This document shows, one piece after another, positions 35,455 through 47,123 of a stretch of 64,000 nucleotides of DNA (position 1 is the first letter of the stretch; each line of letters starts with the position of its first letter). Source of the stretch: Atherinomorus stipes (lineage: Eukaryota; Chordata; Actinopteri; Atheriniformes; Atherinidae). Under the pieces are notes generated by a model that did not search any database, had not been told where the DNA came from, and saw only the letters and a list, made by a program, of their open reading frames with translations. The stretch is from positions 62,001-126,000 of the forward strand of contig JALJCO010012596.1 in NCBI GenBank assembly GCA_023101725.1, given 5' to 3'. Position numbers and translations under genes: made by a program.

Positions 35455-36550
35455 ATATAAAAATAAGATGAAATTCCATTAAAAGCTAATAAGATCTTGA
35501 GTCTCTTCTTAAAAACATCAACAGTCTCTGCAGCTCTGAGGTTTTCTGGCAGGCTGTTCCACAGACGGGGACCGTAATGGTGGAATGAGGCCTCGCCGTG
35601 AGTTTTAGTTCCCACTTTGGGAACAACTAAAAGGCCGGTACCAGAGGACCTTCACACAATTATGAACGAGTTTAAAAGCAGGTCAGACAGATAAGAAGGC
35701 CCAAGACCATGAAGACATTTATAAACCAGTAAAAGAACCTTAAAATCAATCCTGAAACGCACGGGGAGCCAATGCAGTGATTTTAAAACTGGTGTAATGT
35801 GTTCCCGCCCTCTGGTCCTCCTCACAACTCGTGCTGCCGAGTTCTGCAATAACTGTAAGCTGGAAACAGACTTTGTAGGACGACCAGAGAGCAGGGCATT
35901 ACAGTAATCTAGTCTACTAGAAATGAAACCATCAGCATCATCAGAGAGAGAAACGGGCGGCTCTGGTGACGTTTTTAAAATGATAAAATCCTCTTTGTGA
36001 CATTTCTGATATGTGGAATAAAATTAAGCTCCAAGTCAAAAAGGACTCAGGTTTTTCAAACACTGAGAAGGATTAAAACTAATTTTGGTAAAATGATCTC
36101 TCTCTTGTCATCAGGACCGATGATTAAAACTTCAGTCTTGTCGTGGTTGAGCTGAAAGAAGTTCTCTGCCATCTATGACTTAATATCTAAAATCCAGTTA
36201 AAAAGGGTTTTAGCTGGCTCCAGGTTATCAGGAGACAGGGCGATGTAAAGCTGGGTGTCATCAGCATAGCTGTGAAAGTCAATGCTGCGTCTCCTGATGA
36301 TGTCCCCAAGTGCTGACATGTACAGGTTAAAAAGTACTGGGCCTAAAATTGATCCTTGGGGAACCCCGCATTTAATGTTATGGATTTATGAGTAGCATGT
36401 ATCCATACTCACGAAAAACTGTTGATCTGTGAGATAGGAGTAAAACCATTTAAGAACAGTACCTGAAAGGCCCACCAGACTCCTGAGTCGGCTTAATAAA
36501 ATCTGTTAGTCTACTGTGTCAAATGCAGCAGAGATTCAGTAGAACCAGAA
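35455..36550 (-). mobile_element. L2/Maui-type LINE reverse-transcriptase fragment
   Basis: On the minus strand, reverse-transcriptase blocks follow in order: FDTVD near 36520, then WFYSYLTDQQFF, VPQGSILGPVLFNLYM near 36360, the catalytic YADDTQLYI near 36250, LNHDKTEVLIIGP near 36130, and the C-terminal [20 protein letters not shown] at about 35700-35790. In-frame stops and shifts break it, and the endonuclease part is absent, so it is a 5'-truncated dead copy. Block order and wording fit the L2/CR1 group. Confidence 0.85.
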
Positions 36551-36559
36551 CAGAAAGTT

Positions 36560-37776
36560 AGACCTGAGGTCAAACACAATTCACTCATACACATTCAAGC
36601 CTGGCATTGATCCGCCAACCCTCTGGGTGACAGATGACTGCTCTTCCACCCTGTGTCATACTTCTGCTTTTGGTCACAAGGTGAATAAAGCCATCATCAT
36701 TTTTAGAAACATGAACTGTGAGATCTGGTGAGAAGAGAGGACAGAAAAGCCCAGAATGAAGTGTTCATACAGACACATGCATGTGCTATCATGAGATAAA
36801 TACCGTGTACTCTGCAGTCAGAGGAACTACACGTCTGCACTGCATCTTTGCATAACGCCGAGTTTCATTGCATAGAAGCAAGATCAAAGAATAGAGGTGA
36901 ACGTCAGCATTCGAAGAAAAGCAGATCCTCCTAACGACGGAGCTTCACTTTATTCTTCATTTTACATTTAAATATCTAATAAATGAAAATAAAGATCCAG
37001 CGATCTTCACAATTTGTTGGACAATTTTTGTTTTTAAATGAAGTTATTCAGTTTAATGACTTAAACTGGGATGAGTCAGTCACTCCTGTACAGCTCCTAT
37101 CAGCTATAAGATACTGTGCATTAGATTAATGGAATTGTCACATACATCAAACACTTGGGCTTTTATTCTGTAAGATCTGTCTGAAAAGTTACTTCAGAGT
37201 TAAAAGCTGCTTTTCCAGCTGCAGACATGTTGTGAGAACATGTAACAACAGACATTAAGGTCAGGTAGCTTCCTCTAGTGGAGGAAAATGATAACTGCAA
37301 CGATGCTTTCTCCATTCCCCTCAAAATAACTAATTCTCCTAATGGGATGAAGGTGGGCAGCTTTGCATCCTGCTGTATCCTGTTCCAGATTAAGGACCAC
37401 AATGATTTATAAATTTCTTGAACAAATATTTGATAACAGAAATGTGGAAAACATGACGTAAAAAAAAACTAAAAACACATTTACAACTTTTTGAAAAGCT
37501 TATCTTGAATTTGATTGGCAATAAAAGATAAATACAGCAACAATGCAAAGTAAAAAATAGAACCACAGGTTACAAAAGGCTGGTACAGTAAGTGGTACTG
37601 AAATGAGTTTGAGGAACATGATGGAAAAAAATAAGGCCGACCGGCAACACGAACACAATCCGGCACAAAAAGAGCATCTTAGATGTTTCCTTCTTTTTGT
37701 GACTCAAAGTAAACTAAAGTTGTTCATTCCTAAATGTTGGACTGAGGAACAGATTTATTAGAGGAGCCTAAAGTAA
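36560..37776. other. Intergenic, no gene recognised
   Basis: A short repeat scrap (CACATTCAAGCCTGGCATTGATCC at 36590) follows the LINE. The remainder shows no coding or structural signal. Confidence 0.4.
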
Positions 37777-38359
37777 GTATACTACGGAAGCGTATTGCAT
37801 TCACATGAAAAAAATAAAATTGGTCTGTTTTTCTGAATTAACGAGATAGTTTTTACAAAAATAAATAAAAACATTGTTTTTCTGAATTAACGAGATATAT
37901 TTTTTACAAAAATAAATAAAAAATTTCTGTTTTTGAGAGATTCACGTTATTTACAAAGTAAAGCAGGGACATGGACGGCCCACTTTCGGCCCAGTTCTAA
38001 GTGTTTCAAACAGGTAGTTTGGAACACGGAAGCGTGATAATCCCCCATTGGCTTTTATTTTGTCAATTACTCTGGCTTGCATGCGCCAGTCAAGTGTTGC
38101 TTCTAATGAAACGGAAACGGTTGTTCTTTCTCTCCTCCTCCTTCTTCTCTTCACTTTTATCGCATTAATTTAGAAAAACAGAACGTTTATTTTTGTAAAA
38201 AATTATCTTGTTAATTCAGAAAAACAACGTTTTTGTTTGCTTTAAATTCTCGTTAATTCAGAACAGAATGTTTTTATTTTTGTAAAAAATTCTCATTAAT
38301 TCAGAAAAACAGACCAATTTTATTTTTTCATGTGAATGCAATACGCTTCCGTAGTATAC
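37777..38359. mobile_element. MITE with GTATACTACGGAAGCG inverted ends, enclosing an older fragment
   Basis: The left end GTATACTACGGAAGCGTATT pairs with AATACGCTTCCGTAGTATAC at the right, and pairing continues through CATGAAAAAAATAAAATTGGTC. At about 37940-38045 lies an arm of the GGATTATCACGCTTCCG fold-back family. The element therefore either received that insertion or carries it. Confidence 0.75.
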
Positions 38360-38775
38360 AAATATGAAATTAAATCAAATGAAAAGAAATACTTTATTAA
38401 TCTTATAGGAAAATTGCAATATTGCACCAGTTTTTTTTAAAAATAAAACCAACAAAACATATGTATCCTTAACAGAAGTCGTCCTATCATGTGTGATGTC
38501 TGAAGGTAGAGTGTGATGCTCATCTTGCAGTTTAAACTGGAGTTAATCAAGTTGTCAAAAACATCTTTGTTTCTAATAAAAAAACACTTAATTAAACCTG
38601 CAGTTTGCATCTTATTCCTCATTTTGCTGTTGTAATAACAATAAAAGCTCTTGCAAGTGAAAAGCAATCATTTTAACGTAAACGCATTTAAAAAATATAT
38701 CAATGCAAGAAGTCTGGATCACAAAGACCAAAGTTTTCAGGAAAACAGCAAAACACACATTTGTGCTGCTTTTCT

Positions 38776-38781
38776 TTTATT
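38776..38781 (-). terminator. Polyadenylation signal for receptor copy 2 (candidate)
   Basis: TTTATT on the plus strand gives AATAAA on the minus strand, ten bases after the ancestral TAG at 38791-38793. It is unusually close to the stop, so another downstream signal may be used. Confidence 0.3.
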
Positions 38782-38790
38782 GGTTTTACT

Positions 38791-41700
38791 CTAGAATTCA
38801 TTGTCGTAGATCTGCTCTGATGGGAAGTTTCTGTAGTGTGGTTGGTCATCAGCATCATCAGGATGGGAAGAGTTGTTCATTTTTGAGTGCATCACAACAG
38901 CATCAGGATTTTCATAAAACCTAAAAAGAGAAACAGAACGAGACAAGTTCATTCACTGATCATTAACATGTTGGGACACCACAGATGGGAGAATTCATGC
39001 TCTACAGTATTGGTGCCCCAATGTAATGTCTTACATTAACAATTTTATTTAATATTAATAAGTGTCCGTAGATACTTATTAATAATGGCCTACAACTTGA
39101 TTTCTACCAAATTTCCACATTAAATGTTGTTCCCATAAGCAATCCCAACATTTAAATGGTGCCCCATGTGAGGCCTTCTAACACCAGCATTGTTGGAAGA
39201 TTCATGTACAAAGATCCACATTTGGCCATTTTGAATTTTCATAAATAATAAAAAAAAAATGTTTTATCTTCTGATCACATTTTGTTAGTATTAGTACTGT
39301 ACATAATTTACTACTTGCAACATACTTTCTGAAATATTAATATTTTTGCATAATTTCAGGACAAATTTCAAAGTTCCCTTATCAAACTTTACTCATCTTT
39401 CAGTCTATCACAGGAGTATATGTCCGGGTATACTAGCAAACCAGTGCACTGTGGAAATATTTCTACTTAATCATAGTTATCATTATTCTATAACTCAATA
39501 GCCACTGTTTCAACTCCTTTGCCATTTCGCTATTTGCTGCTAGCCATTTCAATTTGTCTTGCAGCAGGAAAGGTGAAGCTAATTAGCATTTAATTAACCA
39601 CATTTAATGCCTGGAGAACTTTGTTGTGAGTTGGCAATATATAAATAAAGCTTGAGTTTAATTAATGTTTACACACTAACCACAGGGCTCACAAACAGCT
39701 CAGTAAATCATCTGCATGTCTTTAATAACTTTAATTATTAAAAAGAACTAAAACACCCACCACCCCCAAGAATCAAAAGAAATTATTAGGCAAATGAGTA
39801 TTTTGACCACATCATCCTCTTTATGCATGTTGTCTTACTCCAAGCTGTATAGGCCCAAAGCCTACTAAGAATTAAGCATATCAGGTGATGTGCATCTCTG
39901 TAATGAGAAGGGGTGTGGTCTAATGACATCACCCTATATCAGGTTTATTAGGCAAAAAGAATCATTAGGCAACTTAACCATAAACAAATATATACCCAAT
40001 TTAATTATTTATTTTCACCAGGGAAACCAATATAACAGCTCAACATTCACAAATATACATTTCTGACATTCAAAAACCAAACAAAAACAAATCAGTGAGC
40101 AATATAGCCACCTTTCTTTGTAAGGACACTGAAAAGCTGCCATCCATGGATCCTGTCAGTGTTTTGATCTGTTCACCATCAACATTGCGTGCAGCAGCAA
40201 CCACAGCCTCCCAGACACTGTTCAGAGAGGTGGACTGTTTTCCCTCCTTGTAAATCTCACATTTGATGAGGGACCACAGGTTCTCTATGGGGTTCAGATC
40301 AGGTGAACAAGGAGGCCATGTCATTAGTTTTTCTTCTTTTAGACCCTTTCTTGCAGCCACGCTGTGGAGTACTTGGATGCGTGTGATGGAGCATTGTCCT
40401 GCATGAAAATCAGGTTTTTCTTGAAGGATGCGGACTTCTTCCTGTACCACTGCTTGAAGAAGGTGTCTTCCAGAAACTGGCAGTAGGACTGGGAGTTGAG
40501 CTTGACTCCATCCTCAACCTGAAAAGGCCCCACAAGCTCATCTTTGATGATACCAGCCCATACCAGTACCCCACCTCCACCTTGCTGGCGTCTGAGTGGG
40601 ACTGGAGCTCTTTGGCCTTTACCGATCCAGCCACGGGCCCATCCATCTGGCCCATACCAGTACCCCACCTCCACCTTGCTGGCGTCTGAGTGGGACTGGA
40701 GCTCTCTGGCCTTTACCGATCCAGCCACGGGCCCATCCATCTGGCCCATACCAGTACCCCACCTCCACCTTGCTGGCGTCTGAGTGGGGCTGGAGCTCTC
40801 TGGCCTTTACCGATCCAGCCACGGGCCCATCCATCTGGCCCATCCAGACTCACTCTCATTTCATCAGTCCATAAAACCTTAGAAAAACCAGTCTGAGATA
40901 TTTCTTGGCCCAGTCTTGACGTTTCAGCTTGTGTGTCTTGTTCAGTGGTGGTGGTTTTTCAGCCTTTCTTATCTTGGCCATGTCTCTGAGTATTGCACAC
41001 CTTGTGCTTTTGGGCACTCCAGTGATGTTGCAGCTCTGAAATATGGCAAAACTGCTGGCAAGTGGCATCTTGGCAGCTGCACGCTTGACTTTTCTCAGTT
41101 CATGGGCAGTTATTTTGTGCCTTGGTTTTTCCACGTTTCTTGCGACCCTGTTGACTATTTTGAATGAAACGCTTGATTGTTCGATGATCACGCTTTAGAA
41201 GCCTGGCAATTTTAAGAGTGCTGCATCCCTCTGCAAGATATCTCACTATTTTTGACTTTTCAGAGCCTGTAAAGTCCCTCTATGACCCATTTTGCCAAAG
41301 GAAAGGAAGTTGCCTAATAATTATGTTTGCCTAATAAACCTGATATAGGGTGTTGATGTCATTAGACCACACCCTTTCTCATTACAGAGATGCACATCAC
41401 CTGATATGCTTAATTGGTAGTAGCTTTGGGCCTATACAGCTTGGAGTAAGACAACATGCATAAAGAGGATGATGTGGTCAAAATACTCATTTGCCTAATA
41501 ATTCTGCACTCCCTGTACTTACATCCTCTGCATCCATCTCTCCCTGTGAGTCCACTGTCTTTGGTTCACTTCTGCTTCCTGGAAAAAGAGTGTAGAAGTA
41601 GATAAAAGTGTTTACAGGTGTTCCAATCTGTGTAAAACCACAGCCTACCTCTGTCAAATTTGTGCTTGTAAACTATGACCAGCACAGATGTCATCAGCAG

Positions 41701-44700
41701 CAGCAGCGCAGCAAACACAGAGCGAACCGCTAACAGAGCGACATCTAAAAACCACAATATGAAAATAGAATAAAGATTAAAACCAGAGGTCACCTCCTCA
41801 GACAGACAAAGCTTTCCACCGTTTCCCCTTGACTCAGGTTAATCTCAGCACTTTCAAGACTGAAATTGTCAGGTGTATAATAAGGAAAAGCATTAAGGAA
41901 TGTAATGTAATTCATTGTAATGTCAATTTGAATGTTTGCTTAATCTGACGTGGCGCACTCGTAGAAGCCCATGGTAGGAGAAAAAGTAAGAGTTACAACA
42001 AAGATATGAAGATGTTGTTGCATGAGGCCCAATGTTTCTTAATATTAAAGACCCACAACAAAACTTTTCCACCTTAAAAATCTGCGTTTGACTCGTTTTG
42101 ATGGCACACCAACATTCATTATGTGCATTTGAGCCGTCACTGCCCAGAGGCAACCCGACGCTCAGAAACTGCACTAGTACACACTCATAAACAGAGGAAC
42201 AAGACAGGAACATTTCTGTACCTGTAGGTACATTTTTTACGAATGTTCTCTCAAAAGTACAATATTGGTCTTTATGAGGCCAGAAGTACCTATATACTAT
42301 GAAAAAGGGTCCAAAGTGAGATAAAGTACAAATTTGTACCATTTCAACCCAAAGGGTACCTGCAGCATTGAAAAATGTGTGTAGCTTGTACAATAACTAT
42401 AAAAAGGAGTCCTAAACAGTAGTATAATTATAGTTATATGATTTTCATAATAATCATAGTAATAACTATGTATAATTATATATGTGTTTGGCCTAATATT
42501 TCTATAATAATTATTCATTTATTATTAGCATCTTTGATTGTTGTCATAATCTCTATTTTATTGACTTTTATTCATCATCTTTAATTGGTTTAATTGTACT
42601 TTATTAACTCGTACAGCTTGATAAGGTACAAAAATGGACCATGAAGGTACAGAAATGTCTTTCAGAAAGGAACCCCCCCCAGCGACAAGCTTTGGACCCT
42701 TTTAAGTACAAATTGGAACCTCTATTTTTGAGTGTGTATGTAGCTTTTCTATCCAGGACGCAGCCGTGATGCTGCAGCAGACTGTTGGTTGCAGCACCGC
42801 GTCACTTACTTGCAAACGGATATGAACCAGACATGAACACAGCGGGTGTTCTGAACGCATCATGTCGGATTCAGCAAAGAAACGCAAGGAAACATCACCG
42901 GAGGAAGTGAGGAAAAGAAAGAGAGGAAGGGACAGAACAAGAGTCAAGATAAGACTGTCTTTGACTGGCTGGAGTGAATCACAGTACAGGTATCATGAAG
43001 ATGAAGTTTAGCTGTTGATGAGGTCACTGAGAAAACTGATAAAAGTTGCGATGTGGGTCTTTAAACTGCAAGAAATCTAGGGACTCCATCATCTACAGAC
43101 CATAATATAATCAAAAGTTTCAGAGAATCATCAGAACTGTGAGGTCTGGCGTTCCCACTGCATGCCGATCAGAGCCGAGCCGTTTAAAGGCCATTTTAAC
43201 TCACGTCACTTCCTGAGTTGTTTGGTGAGCCTTTCTCACGGCCACGAAAAGCTGATTGTTCACGAGTTTAGATGGGATTTATGCACGCATGCTTTTACCT
43301 TTAAAGGGTTTTCCTGGAACATGAGATGAATTAACTGTGAAAGTTTTCACACTGCTGGTTAGTCTGAGAGAAAAAGATTTTATAGCGCACATCATTTCTA
43401 CTAGGAGTTGTCAGACTGCTGGTTTCTAACTTTTAGATCTGTTCAGTTTATTTTATTACAGCAAACACTAGAGGATTTAGTTACAGTATAAAGAAAGTTT
43501 GGCAGGCAGAAGTTTCAATAACTGACTCAGTTCACAGAAGTTATTCACACAACGGTTTACCAAGTACAGATGGTGGTTTAACCCCTTCAGTCGTGGGGCT
43601 CATGGTGGTTGGCTGTGGACGGTCTGTCAGAGAAAAATCAACATTTCTTTGGTTAAAACGACGTCATGATCACGTCTCATCCTGAATCATCGTTCCTGAT
43701 CAGCTCAGATGGACTTTACGGAACTGGATCAGAGCAGGTTTTCCTCACCAGTCTGGCTTATTCTTCTTCTCTGATCATTTTTCTCTCTCTTCACAACCTT
43801 ACCTACTGACAGATGGATGCTGGTGTAGTCTGCAACCCCCCAGCGTGAGTCCGATCCGCACCAGTACGTCCCAGCATCCCCTGCTTCCAGCTCGGTGATG
43901 GTCACCTGGAAGGAGCTGGAGGAAACGTGGTGCAGCGTGAACCTGCTCTGACTCCTCGTATCTGTGCAGGTGTTGCGTTTGTCTCCTTTACAGAAGAACT
44001 TAATGTTATTCTGGTGATGTGGTGGATAAGGACACTGCAGGGTTACGGGACGTCCCACAGTCCCGCTCACGGTCTTCGTCTTCACACAGCACCAATCTGC
44101 TGGACAGGACATGCTGGATCAGAATGATGTTCAAGTGTTCAAGGAAGACATAAATTCTGTCTTTCCATCGGTTTAAAACAAAACTTAGTGTTGTCTCTGC
44201 TGATCTAATATGAGGAATCATCATGAGCTCTCACCTTTGACCTCCAGTTCAACAGCAGAGAAAACATCCGGTCCTGCGTTTCTACGGACACCACAAAGGT
44301 AGGAGCCAGAATCTTGTAGCGTCAGACTGCTGATGCTGACGGTGAAACGTGCCGTGTGGTCATCGGTGAGCGTGAAGCGTGCGTCCAGTGTGCGGTCAGA
44401 GGTGATCACTGCCTGCTGCAGACATGTGGACGGCTGCTTTCCTCTGCACATGTACTTCAGCTGCTTCTGATCCGCAGACGCGTACGGACAGATGACGGAC
44501 ACTGAGGCTTCCTCGTGACTCTGGATGTTCGTCACTTCATCACAGCAGCGGTCTGGAAAGAAAATAAACCACAACGTCAGAATTTCATAAAAACCCGTCG
44601 GTCATAACTCACGTATTTAATCAGGAGATAAAGAAGAAAAAGTCAAATCCTGCAGTTCTAGTTTCAGCTTTTCTACCGTTTCCTTGTTGCTAATGTTTAA

Positions 44701-45210
44701 TGTGAGTTGTGGCTTTGCTGTTTATTATTTACATACCTGGTCTTATTTCCAGTTTTACTTCAGTGTAGATGTCTTTTCCAGTCCTGGCGACTCCACACCA
44801 GTATTTCCCAGCATCCGAGGAACGGAGACCAGAGATGGTCACTGTGAAGACTCTTCTCTTTCTATCGTCATAGATGAAGTATTTGGTTTTATTTCCTTTG
44901 TACGTTGTAATAAGAAAATCACTGCTGCCACAGTCGTTCCTACACAGATACTTCTCATAATCCTCGTAACCCCGATCATAGTTGCAGGAGACTTTAACAT
45001 CTCTGCCTTCGTAGCCAAACACACGGATCAAACCTGTTTCACTGCTCACACAGCACAGAGCAGCTGGAAAGAGAAAACATTCATTTACATTAGTTACTTT
45101 CAGGTCTGAGTGTCAAGCTGTGGAACAAAAATAGCTTTTTATTTCTTTATTAGATTTAAAATAAGAAGTCCAGACTTACTGCAGAGGAACAGAATATTTA
45201 CTCTCCACAT
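38791..45210 (-). CDS. pIgR/CD300-like receptor, copy 2 (8 exons, tail frameshifted)
   Basis: Paralogue of copy 1 with the same exon plan: 45180-45210 and the start of 44737-45063 (signal), rest of 44737-45063 (D1), 44235-44552 (D2), 43803-44099 (D3), 43561-43623 (stalk), 41649-41744 (membrane), 41523-41578 and 38791-38920 (tail). By eye about 18 residues differ over the three Ig domains. The membrane exon is unrelated in detail (VALLAVRSVFAALLLL) and has an Arg inside the hydrophobic stretch. The last exon should be entered in phase 0, but there it reads GTT TTA TGA and stops at 38912. Shifted one base it reads YENPDAVV... to EQIYDNEF, collinear with the copy 1 tail, so one extra T in a TTTT run (38916-38919) breaks it. 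This is either a real truncation or a homopolymer sequencing error. A Tc1-like element fills most of the last intron. Confidence 0.8.
39776..41515 (-). mobile_element. Tc1/mariner-superfamily transposon with roughly 200-bp inverted repeats
   Basis: The ends share a roughly 200-bp inverted repeat (ATTATTAGGCAAATGAGTAT ... ATCAGGTGATGTGCATCTC ... TGATATAGGG). The right end abuts a TA target at 41516-41517; the outermost left end is degraded. Minus-strand transposase pieces are an N-terminal helix-turn-helix region (MIIEQSSVSFKIVNRVARN, 40856-41191), a middle with MQDNAPSHAS, and the C-terminal [15 protein letters not shown] (near 40280). Frameshifts and an internal triplication break it. It lies in the last intron of receptor copy 2. 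Confidence 0.85.
40558..40848. repeat. 94-bp tandem triplication inside the transposase
   Basis: TACCAGTACCCCACCTCCAC recurs at 40561, 40655 and 40749 (period 94), each followed by the same GCTGGCGTCTGAGTGGG to CCATCTGGCCCA block. Since 94 is not a multiple of three, each copy shifts the transposase frame. Confidence 0.95.
42178..42738. mobile_element. MITE with ACACACTC ends in the stalk-membrane intron of copy 2
   Basis: ACACACTCATAAACAGAGGAAC at the left pairs with GGAACCTCTATTTTTGAGTGTGT at the right. The interior repeats GGTACA / TTTGTACC motifs on both arms. Confidence 0.6.
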
Positions 45211-45381
45211 CTTCACGTTTCTAAGAAAACCAGACGAACTGAAGTCCTGCAGCTTTAAGCAGATGTGGAAAACATTTAGAGGAAGTTTGCTGACCAATCT
45301 GGGTTGGGTCATTTAACACCTTCAACGTGCAACTCTTCAATGCACAAGTGTGATTGGTAAATGGTCTGTACTTATATAGAC
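43547..45381 (-). repeat. Duplicated receptor block (copy 2 side)
   Basis: About 1.8 kb from CACACAACGGTTTACC to GGTCTGTACTT aligns almost base for base with 18840-19430 plus 30647-31816. It covers the stalk exon, all three Ig exons, the signal exon and their introns (D1-D2 intron 184 bp in both; D3-stalk intron 179 bp in both). Homology ends within the stalk-membrane intron and about 170 bp upstream of the start codon. Confidence 0.9.
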
Positions 45382-46777
45382 TCACTCACTCAAAGCATTT
45401 TACACGACACAATCCACCCCCCCCCCCCCCCTCTTTTTTTAGAAACAAAAGTAAGAAACCCTTTAGAAACATAACTGGTGTGATCTGGTGAGAAGAAAGG
45501 ACAGAATGAAGTGTTGACATGAATCATGAAGCAGGATTCAGTGAAAGTGTTCATCCAGACGCGATCCTCAGAGGAATCTCATTTACGTCTGACGTTAATA
45601 CTGTTTCATTCATTTAGTCTCACACTCTTCATTTACATGAAGCCTCAGCTGGAGTAACTGGGAGAAAGAAGGGAGAACCAACTGGGACAAACTGGGAGTT
45701 TGGTCCTTCTTCTCTTCTCTGTCCCTCCCTCTGTTTTTCTTTCTCTCCCTCAGATCTGCTGCTTCATCGATTCCTCGCATCAGACTTATTTAATCAGTTT
45801 TTCTCTTCTCTTAAACCCCGTTTCCACCCGTGGGTCTGGGTCGGGTCGGGCCTGATCAGATGGGTTTTGGTACGGATGTGTTGATTTCACGTTGCGTCCC
45901 CACAGCAAACCCTTACTCTGGAGGCGGAGTATTAACCAGATAGCTGCTACGTGATCGTGTGACATCATCACAGTAGAACAGGGGGTCAGAGGGGTCCTTG
46001 AGGCCCTTTTTATTTTTTCCCCCTCCAAAACACCCTAAAAAAAAGGACCAACACTAAGAAGTTCTTAGGTGATGACAAAAAAAAAATCGGCGAAAAAAAT
46101 CCCAAAAAAAGGAGGAGGGGACAATAATACCTGGAAAAAAGGCCGTGAAACACCTTTTAACCAAAGCACCACACGTCACCCCTGCTTTGATTTCACGCCG
46201 GGTCACACGGGAAGTGACGGATTTTTCAACAGATTGCTGTGTGTTAGCTCCACCTCTTTGGTCCGGATTGGTTAGATCAGTACCCCTGCGAAGGGTATTA
46301 AAAAAGTAGGCCGGGTCAGGTCGGATATAAGGGTACCCTCCCCAGCTTTTATCTGTGGAGATGCAAAAAATGTGGACCGATCCGGCCCGGCACCTCATGA
46401 TCTGAGTCAGGGAGGTTCCAGCAGCAGCAGGACCAGTTTCTGGTTCAGCTGGAGGTTGTTAACTGTTCTGTCTTCAGCCTAAACTTTGGAAAACTTGCTT
46501 TTAGACCAGGAGGATACAGCAGTGGTTCCCCTTTTGTCTTTTCTTCTCCTTTGGCTCACCAGTCTCCGTCATTCAGCTGTTATCTTTATAATTGTGGACC
46601 GGACCAGAGGACTCTCATTCAGGACTGCAGGACTAACCAACCCGGTGACGTCAGAGCTTAGAGTACTGCGGCGCCCTTGTCCTAAAAACGACAAACTTTG
46701 CAACATTTTTCTTTTATATGCCTATATTTTTCACGTTTGGTATATGATTATTGATAAGACCAGGACTCAGTCTAGTA
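45382..46777. other. Intergenic with a probable MITE
   Basis: A poly-C/T run lies at 45416-45438. CCCGTTTCCACCCGTGGGTCTGGG at about 45818 and GTGGACCGATCCGGCCCGG near 46372 look like the two ends of a MITE of the CCGTTTCCACC family (45813-46400). No gene is recognised. Confidence 0.4.
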
Positions 46778-46968
46778 CAGGGGTGTCCAGCTCTGGTCCT
46801 CGAGGGCCACAATCCTGCAGGTTTTTCTGGTCTCCCTTCTCCAACACACACCTGACTCAAGTTCATCGGCTTTTAGATTCATTTAATTTGGGTCAGCTGT
46901 GCTGGTGCACGGAGGCGTGGAAAACCATCAGGACAGCGGCCCTTGAGGACCAACTTTGGACACCACTG
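46778..46968. mobile_element. hAT MITE with target duplication GTCTAGTA
   Basis: The 191-bp element runs from CAGGGGTGTCCAGCTCTGG to CCAACTTTGGACACCACTG, with near-complementary ends. GTCTAGTA flanks it at 46770-46777 and 46969-46976. Confidence 0.92.
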
Positions 46969-47123
46969 GTCTAGTAAATAAAGTTAGGTTGATTGAGCGT
47001 TGCATTTCCACTTCAAGTAGTGATTGTTCCCTCGACCAGACACCTGTATTATAGAACTGGTTCTCAAGCTAAATCTGATTTTCATATTTATTATCATTAC
47101 TAACACGAACACAGTGAAAACTA

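Noticed and set aside
35652..35849. 65-codon frame as an independent gene
   Set aside because: It is the C-terminal part of the L2-type reverse transcriptase and continues in other frames upstream.
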